Assembly (NCBI RefSeq): GCF_900108485.1 | Contig: NZ_FNXF01000001.1 | Coordinates: 186,001-250,000 of the forward strand | Length of the DNA stretch: 64,000 nt | From: Rheinheimera pacifica | Lineage (GTDB): Bacteria > Pseudomonadota > Gammaproteobacteria > Enterobacterales > Alteromonadaceae | Reading direction: 5' to 3' | Part shown: one piece after another, positions 26,390 to 33,646 of the stretch | Layout: each line of letters opens with the position of its first letter | Numbering within the stretch: position 1 is the first letter of the stretch | Position numbers and translations under genes: made by a program | The notes under the pieces: generated by a model | What the model was told of the DNA's origin: nothing | The model's database searches: none | Seen by the model: the letters and a program-made list of their open reading frames with translations, nothing else

Positions 26390-27205
26390 ATGGACAGGCT
26401 TTCAACCTTATTGGCGCAATTTGGTATGCACGCCACAACCTTTTATGCCGGCACTTTTAGCGGGGAACTGGCCTATGACGCACAGGAGCGTAGTGGCAAG
26501 TTGCATCTGGTTAATACCGGCAAGGCCCGCTTACATATAGCAAAGCAGGAGATTGTTATCAGCCAGCCGAGTCTGCTGTTTATTCCCCGGCCCTGTAAAC
26601 ACCAGTTAAGTGCATCGGTGACAGACAATACCCAGCTGGTCAGTGCGGCGGTAAGTTTCGATGGTGGCCTGGATAACCCGTTAACCACGGCCTTACCCGA
26701 TTATATGTTGCTGCCTGTCAGTGAGTTACCCATTCTTAGCGACAGCGTATTGTGGTTATTCAGCGAAGCCGCAGAGCAAAACTGCGGTAAAAATGCGGTG
26801 TTAAACCGGCTGTTTGAACTGGTGATGATCCAGTTGCTACGCCATGTTATGGCCAATAGCAGCATGTCATCCGGTATGATGGCTGGCTTAGCTGATTTAC
26901 GTTTAGCCCGCGCGGTTACCCTAATGCACGACCAGCCGGCCAAGCCCTGGTCGGTGGGCGAACTGGCCAGTGCGGCCAGTATGTCGCGCGCCAGCTTTGC
27001 GGCGCAGTTTCATAAAGTGGTAGGTAAAACCCCGGCCGACTACCTGCTAAGCTGGCGCGTTAGCCTGACACAAAAGCGCCTGCGCGAAGGCCGGCCCATT
27101 GCGCTGATTGCCGATGAAGTGGGCTACGAAAGCCCGTCCGCACTGGCACGGGCATTCAGGCGTAAAACCGGCGCCAGCCCCAGAGAGTGGCTGCAACAGC
27201 AATAG
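26390..27205 (+). CDS. AraC family regulator with N-terminal cupin
   Basis: The 271-residue protein has a cupin-type effector domain (residues 1-150; LHLVNTGKARLHIAK; LLFIPRPCKHQL) and a C-terminal AraC DNA-binding domain with two helix-turn-helix units (WSVGELASAASMSRASFAAQFHKVVGKTPADYLLSWRV; IADEVGYESPSALARAFRRKTGASPREW). I chose the ATG at 26390 because an ideal GGAGGTGAT precedes it. The longer frame would extend 17 codons across that site. It is divergent from two exported hydrolases by 170 bases, where its binding sites should lie. Related cupin-AraC proteins often control adjacent oxidoreductases or hydrolases. Confidence 0.9.
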   Translation: MDRLSTLLAQFGMHATTFYAGTFSGELAYDAQERSGKLHLVNTGKARLHIAKQEIVISQPSLLFIPRPCKHQLSASVTDNTQLVSAAVSFDGGLDNPLTTALPDYMLLPVSELPILSDSVLWLFSEAAEQNCGKNAVLNRLFELVMIQLLRHVMANSSMSSGMMAGLADLRLARAVTLMHDQPAKPWSVGELASAASMSRASFAAQFHKVVGKTPADYLLSWRVSLTQKRLREGRPIALIADEVGYESPSALARAFRRKTGASPREWLQQQ

Positions 27206-27218
27206 TGCGGCGTGGCAG

Positions 27219-27677
27219 TTAGTTAAAGTCTTGATCCGGTATTTCCGGCTCAGTTAAAAGCGCCAGCAATTGCAATGACTCCTGCCAGCCGGCATAGCAA
27301 AACTCCAGCGGTATTGCCTCGGGTATACCGCTTTGCTCAATATTCAGTTCAGTGCCGCACAGTACCGGCTTTAACCGGATAGTAACCAGCATCTGGCCGG
27401 GCAGGCTTGGGTCATCAAACTGGTCGTTATAGCGGATCAGCTCGTTTGGTTTTAGCTCAAGATAAGTGCCACCAAAGCTGTGGCTCTGGCCGGTATTAAA
27501 GTTAGTAAAGCTCATTTTGTAACCGCCGCCCACCCGCGCATCCATGCTATGCACCTTGCCGGTAAAACCATGCGGCGGGCACCATTTTGCCAGCGCATCG
27601 GCATCTAAAAAGGCGCGGTACAACCGCTCTGGTGTGGTTTTTATAACCCGGTGCAGTATTACGGTATTGCCTGACAT
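27219..27677 (-). CDS. SRPBCC/AHSA1 family lipid-pocket protein
   Basis: The 152-residue protein fits the AHSA1 branch of the START-like SRPBCC fold: VILHRVIKTTPERLYRAFLDADALAKWCPPHGFTGKVHSMDARVGGGYKMSFTNFNTG. YLELKPNELIRYNDQFDDP follows, and the ending GWQESLQLLALLTEPEI is the long helix that closes the pocket. The family binds small hydrophobic ligands and several members are stress responsive, but no function is known for this type. It stands alone, convergent with the AraC gene. Confidence 0.85.
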   Translation of the reverse strand: MSGNTVILHRVIKTTPERLYRAFLDADALAKWCPPHGFTGKVHSMDARVGGGYKMSFTNFNTGQSHSFGGTYLELKPNELIRYNDQFDDPSLPGQMLVTIRLKPVLCGTELNIEQSGIPEAIPLEFCYAGWQESLQLLALLTEPEIPDQDFN

Positions 27678-27838
27678 AATTAACCCCCTGTGTTAAACGC
27701 ATTAGTTTGACGTATCACAGCTTAGTCGAAGCAGCAGGCATGAATTCGACAGCGTAGTGGATTTTTTCATGTCTCAATATTTTGCATTTCCGCTCAGTAA
27801 AATTATACTTGTACTTATATGTGTGGTTGGAGGTGGCT

Positions 27839-28069
27839 ATGGCGCAAATTACTATTTATCTGGATGACGAGTTAATCCAGCAGGTGAAACAATCTGCCGC
27901 TGAGGCGAAGGTATCGCAAAGCCAATGGATTGCTGATCTCATTCGACAGCATTGCCATACTGACTGGCCCTTATCTGTGCGGGAGATGGCAGGCAGCTGG
28001 CAGGTGTTTCCGCAGCAGGAAGAGACCCGCGCAGAACAAGGCAAAGACATTCCGCGAGAGCCTCTATGA
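27839..28069 (+). CDS. vapB: CopG/ribbon-helix-helix VapB-type antitoxin
   Basis: The 76-residue protein begins MAQITIYLDDELIQQVKQSAAEAKVSQSQWIADLIRQH, a ribbon-helix-helix DNA-binding domain, and ends with a charged tail that would bind the toxin. I use the ATG at 27839 because GGAGGTGG lies four bases before it; the open frame begins 19 codons earlier in promoter-like sequence (TATACT at 27804-27809). It is followed by a PIN-domain gene with a 4-base ATGA overlap. The pairing and domain type make it a type II antitoxin that should repress its own promoter. Confidence 0.88.
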   Translation: MAQITIYLDDELIQQVKQSAAEAKVSQSQWIADLIRQHCHTDWPLSVREMAGSWQVFPQQEETRAEQGKDIPREPL

Positions 28070-28464
28070 AATATGCGCTGGATACCAACACACTGATTTA
28101 CTTTTTTAAAGGAATGGGTAAGGTTGAGCAAAAACTGTTAGCAAAGGCCCCAAGCGATATTTTATTACCCGCGGTGGTATTGTTTGAACTTGAAACAGGT
28201 ATTGCTAAATCGCAGGCTCCGGCTAAAAGACGTGATCAACTTAATGAGCTATTAAAAGTTATTCAAATTATCCCTTTTGATGCTAAAGCAGCCCGTATTG
28301 CAGCGGATGTGCGCGCCGATTTAGAACAGCAGGGCCGAATGATAGGCCCGCTGGATAACCTTATTGCCGCCAGCGCAAAAGCTTCAGGGGCAATACTTGT
28401 TACGCGCAATACCAGTGAATTCTCCCGAGCTTCTGGACTGATTGTAGAGAATTGGTTTGAATAA
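28066..28464 (+). CDS. vapC: VapC-type PIN-domain ribonuclease toxin
   Basis: The 132-residue PIN-domain protein is the toxin of a VapBC pair; VapC enzymes cut specific RNAs, in several cases initiator tRNA or rRNA. Metal-binding acids are at the expected places: Asp6 in YALDTNTLIYFFKG, Glu41 in VLFELETGIAKS, and Asp97 in GPLDNLIAASA, followed by VTRNTSEFSR, where an asparagine stands at the fourth position, common in this branch. The start codon overlaps the antitoxin stop. The toxin is complete and should be active. Confidence 0.93.
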   Translation: MKYALDTNTLIYFFKGMGKVEQKLLAKAPSDILLPAVVLFELETGIAKSQAPAKRRDQLNELLKVIQIIPFDAKAARIAADVRADLEQQGRMIGPLDNLIAASAKASGAILVTRNTSEFSRASGLIVENWFE

Positions 28465-28612
28465 CTCTGATAGGCTAATTTAATTTTTTGGATAATTTTA
28501 TCTGTTTATCGAGAGCTTCTCTAATTTTGGACTCAGATATCAAAATCTCATTTCTTATTAGGATGTCCATCCATATTCCTTGAATAGTGGTGATGTTCTG
28601 AGTTTATTTTTG

Positions 28613-30487
28613 TTAAATGCTCTTAGCTATCAACTCGGCCTTGAGTAATCCGCCTTTGGTTAGCAGCTTGGCTGAGAAGTTGGGGCGGCGTTTGGCTTTG
28701 TAAGCATCATAAATTTGCTTTAAGCCCTCTGCTGTTAGCAGAGAAATATTCACTTCGGTATCCATCTCTGCTGACTCGATAAAATCCTGAGAAAAACTTG
28801 GCGCGATGATCAGCACTTGTGCCACACGCTTGCCCTGATTTTCACAGCGATTTACATACGCTTTGATTTGTCTGGATGTTGTGGAATATTTGGCGAAGTC
28901 GCCATTTTTGCAAGTTTTTGCTTCGCCGATAATAATGTCATCGTCGCTAATAGAAATAATAATGTCGGCTTTATCTTTCGATGTGTTAATTGATTTTCGC
29001 AGCTCTTCATCAACGACCAGATCAAGCTGCTCCAGAATCGTTTTCGTTGCTTCTTCAAATTTCACACCAACGTCAGTTTCATTAATTTCAATGCCAACAG
29101 CTTTAAGCGTAAGCAGGTCGCGCTTAGCCAGCGCGGCATAATTTTCGATCAGTTTATCGTTGGCGTTGGCAAAGGCTTCCAGAATATTGGACCTCGGATT
29201 GCCTTTTTTCGGTAACTTCAGATTGTCTCGTAACTCCTTTACTTCGTCATTAGTCAGCAGGTACAGCACATCGTGTGGTGTGATACTAAGAGCCCTTAGC
29301 CGCTCGACATTGATCTCCTCGTTTTCCTCCAGTTCATACTCTTGCCTGATACGCTGAGTTAGTGTTTCCGGGTTACCGGCGGCATCCAGCCCCTGGAAGT
29401 TCTGCACAAGAGAGTCGAACATCTCTTTATAACCGGTTGCGCTAATGGCATCAAATTCACGGTCGGCAGCGGTATTCAGACTTGCCAGAATCACGTCGAT
29501 ACGTTCATCCAGTGTGAAGCCGATTCTTTCTGCGTCGATATCTAAATCCGCTATTAACTGCTTCAAACGCTCCTTACGTTTATTCTGGTTGTCAGCGTCG
29601 TCATATAGATCACGCGATAGCATATCCCTCACAGCGATGCCGGAATGCAGAATAGTACTGATTTTTTCGCCCCGGCTAACGCCACGGATCCGTTTGCCGT
29701 AGCTTTTTAAAATGTTAGATAGTTCCGCATCAGACAGTACTCGCAAGATCCGCAGCAAGTGTTTATCGGCAAGCTCTTTGCCCTGAATTTGATTTAGCAC
29801 GGCTACCACTTCGTCGGGGATAAGGACTTCCGAGCTTTTGCGATTTATGAATATGACACCCATATCACGTAGTTCCTGTAAGCAGTTGTCCACGGTCTGC
29901 TTGCCAGCTTTGATTGGCTCTGACAGGTGCTCAATAGCAACCAGTTCATCATGGGAGATTTTCAGGTGATGTGCCAAAACATTCAGAATACTGCGCTCAT
30001 CATCCGTGATATTGGCTTGACGATTAATTTTCTCATCGTTTTTATAGGCGATATTCAGGCAATCGCGGAAAATCTTTAATCGATGGGCATGACCGTAGTC
30101 CTCGGCCAGATTACTCTCGATATCCACCTGAATTTGCCGTGCCAGCGTATCTAATGTTTCCCACTCGCGGGCGTAAAGTTGTTCAATCCAAGAAATACGC
30201 GCAATACCATTGCCATCACGGGTAAGGATATTTACCAGTAAGGCCATCGAAGCATCACATAGCGCCAACTTCTCACGAATAGAATATTGGTATTGTGCCG
30301 AAACGGCATTAAATAGCTGCGTAATTTCACTGCCGGACGCATCTTTAATTTGGCGATTTACTTTGTTCAGCGCTTTTGAAATGACTTCATCATTGGTCGC
30401 GGCAGATGAGCATAGTTTATCCAGGCACGTAATAAACTTGGATTTTTCTATTTGGTTTAGTACAGACAGGATATGGTTAAGCTTCAT
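28613..30487 (-). CDS. Uncharacterised 624-residue protein with predicted C-terminal PD-(D/E)XK nuclease domain
   Basis: I do not recognise a named family. From the sequence, residues 1-160 are helical. Residues 160-240 look like a winged helix (ERSILNVLAHHLKISHDELVAIEHL). Residues 245-285 and 395-440 resemble two SAP/Rho-N-like helical units (LSDAELSNILKSYGKRIRG; LTNDEVKELRDNLKLP). Residues 475-600 have the order of a PD-(D/E)XK nuclease: Glu479 in a helix (FEEATKTILEQL), Asp508 (DKADIII), Glu522-Ala-Lys524 (IIIGEAKTC) and Gln540 (SRQIKAYV). Such an arrangement suggests DNA recognition linked to cleavage, as in Mrr-like restriction proteins, but this is inference. AGGAAG lies six bases before the ATG. 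The gene sits between vapBC and a HicA-like pair and has lower GC than the core genes. It has no methylase partner. Confidence 0.75.
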   Translation of the reverse strand: MKLNHILSVLNQIEKSKFITCLDKLCSSAATNDEVISKALNKVNRQIKDASGSEITQLFNAVSAQYQYSIREKLALCDASMALLVNILTRDGNGIARISWIEQLYAREWETLDTLARQIQVDIESNLAEDYGHAHRLKIFRDCLNIAYKNDEKINRQANITDDERSILNVLAHHLKISHDELVAIEHLSEPIKAGKQTVDNCLQELRDMGVIFINRKSSEVLIPDEVVAVLNQIQGKELADKHLLRILRVLSDAELSNILKSYGKRIRGVSRGEKISTILHSGIAVRDMLSRDLYDDADNQNKRKERLKQLIADLDIDAERIGFTLDERIDVILASLNTAADREFDAISATGYKEMFDSLVQNFQGLDAAGNPETLTQRIRQEYELEENEEINVERLRALSITPHDVLYLLTNDEVKELRDNLKLPKKGNPRSNILEAFANANDKLIENYAALAKRDLLTLKAVGIEINETDVGVKFEEATKTILEQLDLVVDEELRKSINTSKDKADIIISISDDDIIIGEAKTCKNGDFAKYSTTSRQIKAYVNRCENQGKRVAQVLIIAPSFSQDFIESAEMDTEVNISLLTAEGLKQIYDAYKAKRRPNFSAKLLTKGGLLKAELIAKSI

Positions 30488-30561
30488 AAGACTTCCTTTT
30501 CTTGTTGTTTTGCCAAATGAAGAGCTTCTTTCAAAAGTAATTGAAGTTCTTGTATTTATTT

Positions 30562-30628
30562 AGTTGTATCGAGTACCCAATCTAGAACATAACCTGTAGA
30601 TGCGCAACTTTGGGTAGTATGAGCAACT
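30562..30628. repeat. 67-base hairpin between the 624-residue gene and the HTH gene
   Basis: AGTTG (30562-30566) and TACCCAA (30574-30580) pair with TTGGGTA (30610-30616) and CAACT (30624-30628), with equal seven-base internal loops between the two stem parts. There is no T run on either strand, so it is not a standard terminator. Confidence 0.5.
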
Positions 30629-30667
30629 GGTAAACAGCATTTATATGCGGGGCTGCAATTTTTGTGT

Positions 30668-31213
30668 TCAACGATATTGCGCAAGCTCTTCCTGAATTTG
30701 CATAAACTCGTGGCGAGTGTTGGGTTGCAGCTCGCTTAGTGATCTGGCGATATTCACCTGCATGGTTACTTGCGCGACTTCTGCAATTTCTGTTGGTACT
30801 GTTTTATTTTGCTGTTTGGCAAACCAGTTAAGCACCTTGGCCAAATGCCAGATACTGCTGCTGCCGCTGTGCAGTGGAGCAGGAAAGCTTTGAGTATGAT
30901 TTAGCATAAGTTTACGCATATTTTGCCGGCTAAAGCCGAGTAGATCGGCGATGTCGCTTAAGCCAACTAAATCAGGTGTGGCTTCAATTATGGCTGCGTT
31001 TGGAATGGCAGTTTTAATGTCTTTAATCGCAGAGGTTATCGCAGCAAAAGCACTGCTTGCTTCGCGGCTAAATTGCAGCGCGATACGGCCTTGCTGGCCG
31101 ATACCAATGAGGGCGTCGTCACAGCCTGCCTGTGCCAACTGCTCGATGTAATTTGCTGGATCCTTATTAGCATCGGGCAATGCAAACTTTAAGGTAAACT
31201 CATATAATGTCAT
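30668..31213 (-). CDS. HTH protein, probable antitoxin of a HicA-like pair
   Basis: The 181-residue protein has an N-terminal alpha-beta part (MTLYEFTLKFALPD; ALIGIGQQGRIALQFSREASSAFAAITSAIKDI) that could be a HicB-like partner domain, and a clear helix-turn-helix at residues 84-103 (GLSDIADLLGFSRQNMRKLM) in AlpA/MerR style. The C-terminal part is helical. The ATG at 31213 is four bases past the stop of the HicA-like gene. An earlier in-frame TTG at 31228 would overlap that gene. Gene order (small basic partner first, DNA-binding protein second) matches hicAB. The antitoxin role is inferred from context; it could be simply a regulator. Confidence 0.7.
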   Translation of the reverse strand: MTLYEFTLKFALPDANKDPANYIEQLAQAGCDDALIGIGQQGRIALQFSREASSAFAAITSAIKDIKTAIPNAAIIEATPDLVGLSDIADLLGFSRQNMRKLMLNHTQSFPAPLHSGSSSIWHLAKVLNWFAKQQNKTVPTEIAEVAQVTMQVNIARSLSELQPNTRHEFMQIQEELAQYR

Positions 31214-31217
31214 CTGC

Positions 31218-31478
31218 TTAATCTTCAAAGTTTTGGGTTCGTTGTGCGGTGCAGTTATCTACCACCCGTTTAACTTGCCTGGCATGGTTAGCTGGATTTT
31301 TGGGTGTACTCCAGATGCTGGCAATACAAAATTCACCACAGCGGCAGTTGGTGTCGTTATAAGGGCAATACATTCGCCCCCAGGCATGGCTGCCCCCTAC
31401 ATCAATAAACCAGCCGTGCTGTTCTGCATATTGCAAAGCGTCTTCAATGTCTTTTTTAGGATGCTTTTTCCGTGGCAC
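31218..31478 (-). CDS. HicA-like small protein with a four-cysteine insert
   Basis: The 86-residue protein resembles HicA mRNA interferases: a helix at the start (KDIEDALQYAEQHGWFI), then GGSHAWGRMYC, where HicA has its catalytic GSH histidine (His31 here), and a final helix KNPANHARQVKRVVDNC. Unlike canonical HicA it has Cys38, Cys45, Cys47 and Cys51 (CPYNDTNCRCGEFC), which could hold zinc. GTG at 31478 is the start, with GAGGA upstream. The following gene encodes an HTH protein, and a 30-base palindrome lies 29 bases upstream. Toxin function is inference from fold similarity and gene pairing. Confidence 0.65.
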   Translation of the reverse strand: MPRKKHPKKDIEDALQYAEQHGWFIDVGGSHAWGRMYCPYNDTNCRCGEFCIASIWSTPKNPANHARQVKRVVDNCTAQRTQNFED

Positions 31479-31507
31479 GTGTAATCCTCGTTGATTCTAG
31501 TTACGTA

Positions 31508-31537
31508 CACTTTGGTTGTCAAGTGACAGCCAAAGTG
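31508..31537 (-). promoter_or_regulatory. 30-base palindrome upstream of the HicA-like pair
   Basis: CACTTTGGTTGTCA (31508-31521) and TGACAGCCAAAGTG (31524-31537) are reverse complements at 13 of 14 positions with a 2-base centre. It sits 29 bases before the GTG of the HicA-like gene, where an autorepressing HTH protein would bind. It has no T run, so a terminator is unlikely. Confidence 0.75.
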
Positions 31538-31738
31538 AGGCGCTGTTGCCGTGTATTTTTGTTAATTTAAATTTATTAAATTGTATTGGTGTTTGCTGTG
31601 TGTAGATTGGCAGCGCTGTGAGCATGTGCAATGAACTACCTGATCAACTGCGCTAAGTTGACTAAAAACCCTGCCTAACCCTATTGCTGGCACTGATACA
31701 ACCAGCCAGAATAGCGCTACTTTGCTGTTGAGGTGGTT

Positions 31739-32362
31739 ATGGTTAATCTGGCGCTGATGGGGGCTTTTATTCCGACATTTTTATTTGTGTCGGTAACACC
31801 GGGTATGTGTATGACACTGGCGATGACCTTGGGTATGAGCCAGGGCGTGCGGCGTACTTTTTGGATGATGTGGGGCGAAATGCTTGGTGTGGCACTGGTA
31901 GCGGTGCTGGCCGTATGCGGTGTGGCGGCGGTAATGCTGCAGTTTCCTGGGGTTTTTCAGTGGTTTAAAGTTATTGGTGCTTGTTACCTTGGCTATATTG
32001 GCCTGCAAATGTGGCGCGCTAAGGGCAAGCTGGCGTTGCCTAAACCGGGCGAGTTGCCGCCACTGATGGCGCGGCGTACATTATTTAGCCAGGGTTTTAT
32101 TACAGCGGTGTCTAACCCCAAAGGTTGGGCATTTCATATGGCGCTGTTGCCGCCGTTTATTGATACTCAACTGGCATTCTGGCCGCAGTTGTTAGTGCTG
32201 GTGGCTATTATTGTGCTGCTGGAGTTTTTATCTATGCTGCTATATGCCAGTGGCGGTAAAGCACTGGCGCTGTTTTTTGGCAAGGCAAACCGGGTGCAGT
32301 ATTTAAACCGCATTGGCGCCAGCCTGATGTTTGGCGTGGCGCTGTGGATGTTGCTGGGTTAG
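31739..32362 (+). CDS. LysE/RhtB family amino-acid exporter
   Basis: The 207-residue inner-membrane protein has about six hydrophobic helices and the family N-terminus VNLALMGAFIPTFLFVSVTPGMCMTLAMTLGMSQGVRRTFWMMWGEMLGV, where RhtB proteins carry the PGP-like turn (TPG). Later FITAVSNPKGWAFHMALLPPFID matches the conserved NPK motif. These exporters release amino acids such as homoserine, threonine or lysine, and the substrate is unknown here. The ATG at 31739 has GAGG just upstream. Its end overlaps the convergent DUF502 gene by four bases. Confidence 0.9.
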   Translation: MVNLALMGAFIPTFLFVSVTPGMCMTLAMTLGMSQGVRRTFWMMWGEMLGVALVAVLAVCGVAAVMLQFPGVFQWFKVIGACYLGYIGLQMWRAKGKLALPKPGELPPLMARRTLFSQGFITAVSNPKGWAFHMALLPPFIDTQLAFWPQLLVLVAIIVLLEFLSMLLYASGGKALALFFGKANRVQYLNRIGASLMFGVALWMLLG

Positions 32363-32970
32363 CGCTTTAATGTGCCTGGCGCTTTAGCGCTGCCCAAACC
32401 GCCACTGAGTACAAGTTGCAGCGCTTCAGCGGGTTTCATGTCAATATTTCGCGTGCAGCTGCGGGGTATGATAATGGTATAGCCGCCGACGTTGTAAGCC
32501 ATTGGAATAAATACCGCCAGTTGATCTTCCTGCATCAGCGACGACATTCGATCATGCGGCTGGCCGCCTTGCTTGGTAACAATACCAATTAACTCAATTT
32601 CGGACGAAGGTAGCTTAACCATCACCACCGAGCCATCGGTAAAGTTTTTGCCGGCCATTACGTCAATAATATCCTGCAGCATGCCATACACCTGCTTGGT
32701 GCCGGGCAGCTTCATTAAAATTTTGCCGGGCACCTGCCATAGCCAGTTAAAGCTTGGCCAGCGTGAACTGTAGCCAATGGCAGTGCATACCAGTAAAAAC
32801 CCCAGTATTGCCATACCCGGCAGGTACCATTCACCCGGCAATACCACTTGCAACACCGGGTTTAATACTGTTTCAACCGTTAACAGCAGCCAGCGCAACA
32901 GCTCGATAGTGATAACCAGTGGCAGAACAATTGCCAGGCCTTTAAATAAACTTTTAACAATGATTTTCAT
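32359..32970 (-). CDS. DUF502 family membrane protein
   Basis: The 203-residue protein has two transmembrane helices in its first 90 residues (LFKGLAIVLPLVITIELLRWLLL; GMAILGFLLVCTAIGY). A soluble domain follows with IPGTKQVYGMLQDIIDVMAG-like LPGTKQVYGMLQDI, then VVMVKLPSSEIELIGIVTKQGG and FIPMAYNVGGYTIIIPRSC, the standard DUF502 pattern with its serine/threonine-rich NPTSG-like loop replaced by YNVGG. The function is unknown; plant relatives (LIKE-COV) affect vascular patterning. The ATG at 32970 was chosen over a longer frame because it starts just before the first helix. Confidence 0.85.
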   Translation of the reverse strand: MKIIVKSLFKGLAIVLPLVITIELLRWLLLTVETVLNPVLQVVLPGEWYLPGMAILGFLLVCTAIGYSSRWPSFNWLWQVPGKILMKLPGTKQVYGMLQDIIDVMAGKNFTDGSVVMVKLPSSEIELIGIVTKQGGQPHDRMSSLMQEDQLAVFIPMAYNVGGYTIIIPRSCTRNIDMKPAEALQLVLSGGLGSAKAPGTLKR

Positions 32971-33055
32971 CAGGTTCTTATCAGGTTTTAGTAGTGCAGC
33001 TAAACAACATGGTTGCAGCATAACAGTTATGCAAAGCGCTGCGCCAGCACGGGTA

Positions 33056-33472
33056 TTATCGGGGTGTATAACCCGTGGCCAGTTTATCCAGTGTTACCTC
33101 GCCAAAGCGTTGCAGCACCAGCGCTTCTGCTTCTTGTAATACATCGTCAATTGCCAGGTTTACCGCTTTTTCTATCGGGCAATTATTGTGCTCGTCGGTT
33201 AAACCAATGGTAAATAACGAGCTTTCACTTAGCGAACGGTGAATATCCAGCAGCGTGATCTCGTGTAGCGGTTTGGCTAACGTCCAGCCGCCGCCATGGC
33301 CTTTTACGGCGCTGACGTAGCCCTGCTCGCGCAGCAAAGACATAGTGCGGCGCACCACTACCGGGTTGGTGTGCAGCATTAGCGCCAGCTGGTCTGACGT
33401 AACGGCTTGTTGCAGCTGATGCAGATGCACCAGTACATGCAGCATGCGCGATAAACGGCTGTCTTTTCTCAT
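33056..33472 (-). CDS. Rrf2 family transcriptional regulator
   Basis: The 138-residue protein has an Rrf2 winged helix: RLSRMLHVLVHLHQLQQAVTSDQLALMLHTNPVVVRRTMSLLREQGYVSAVKGHGGGWTLAKPLHEITLLDIHRSL. It has a single cysteine (NNCPIE), not the three that hold an iron-sulfur cluster in IscR or NsrR, so it belongs to the YwnA-like branch that may use a thiol switch. It is divergent from the flavin oxidoreductase gene, 174 bases away, and likely controls it. TTTTATGT occurs twice in that gap (33528 and 33555), possible operator halves. Confidence 0.9.
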   Translation of the reverse strand: MRKDSRLSRMLHVLVHLHQLQQAVTSDQLALMLHTNPVVVRRTMSLLREQGYVSAVKGHGGGWTLAKPLHEITLLDIHRSLSESSLFTIGLTDEHNNCPIEKAVNLAIDDVLQEAEALVLQRFGEVTLDKLATGYTPR

Positions 33473-33646
33473 TAGTTACTCTTTAAGCGCTGTAGTGGCG
33501 GCTATTCTACCGCAGTTTTAAGACACTTTTTATGTTACAAGAGTTGTTTTTGTATTTTATGTAACTTATGATGTTTCTTAAGGCGGCGGTTGAACGCATT
33601 AGCTGTTTAATACATCCGCTGTTTCATACAAAAGTGAGGTACTCAA

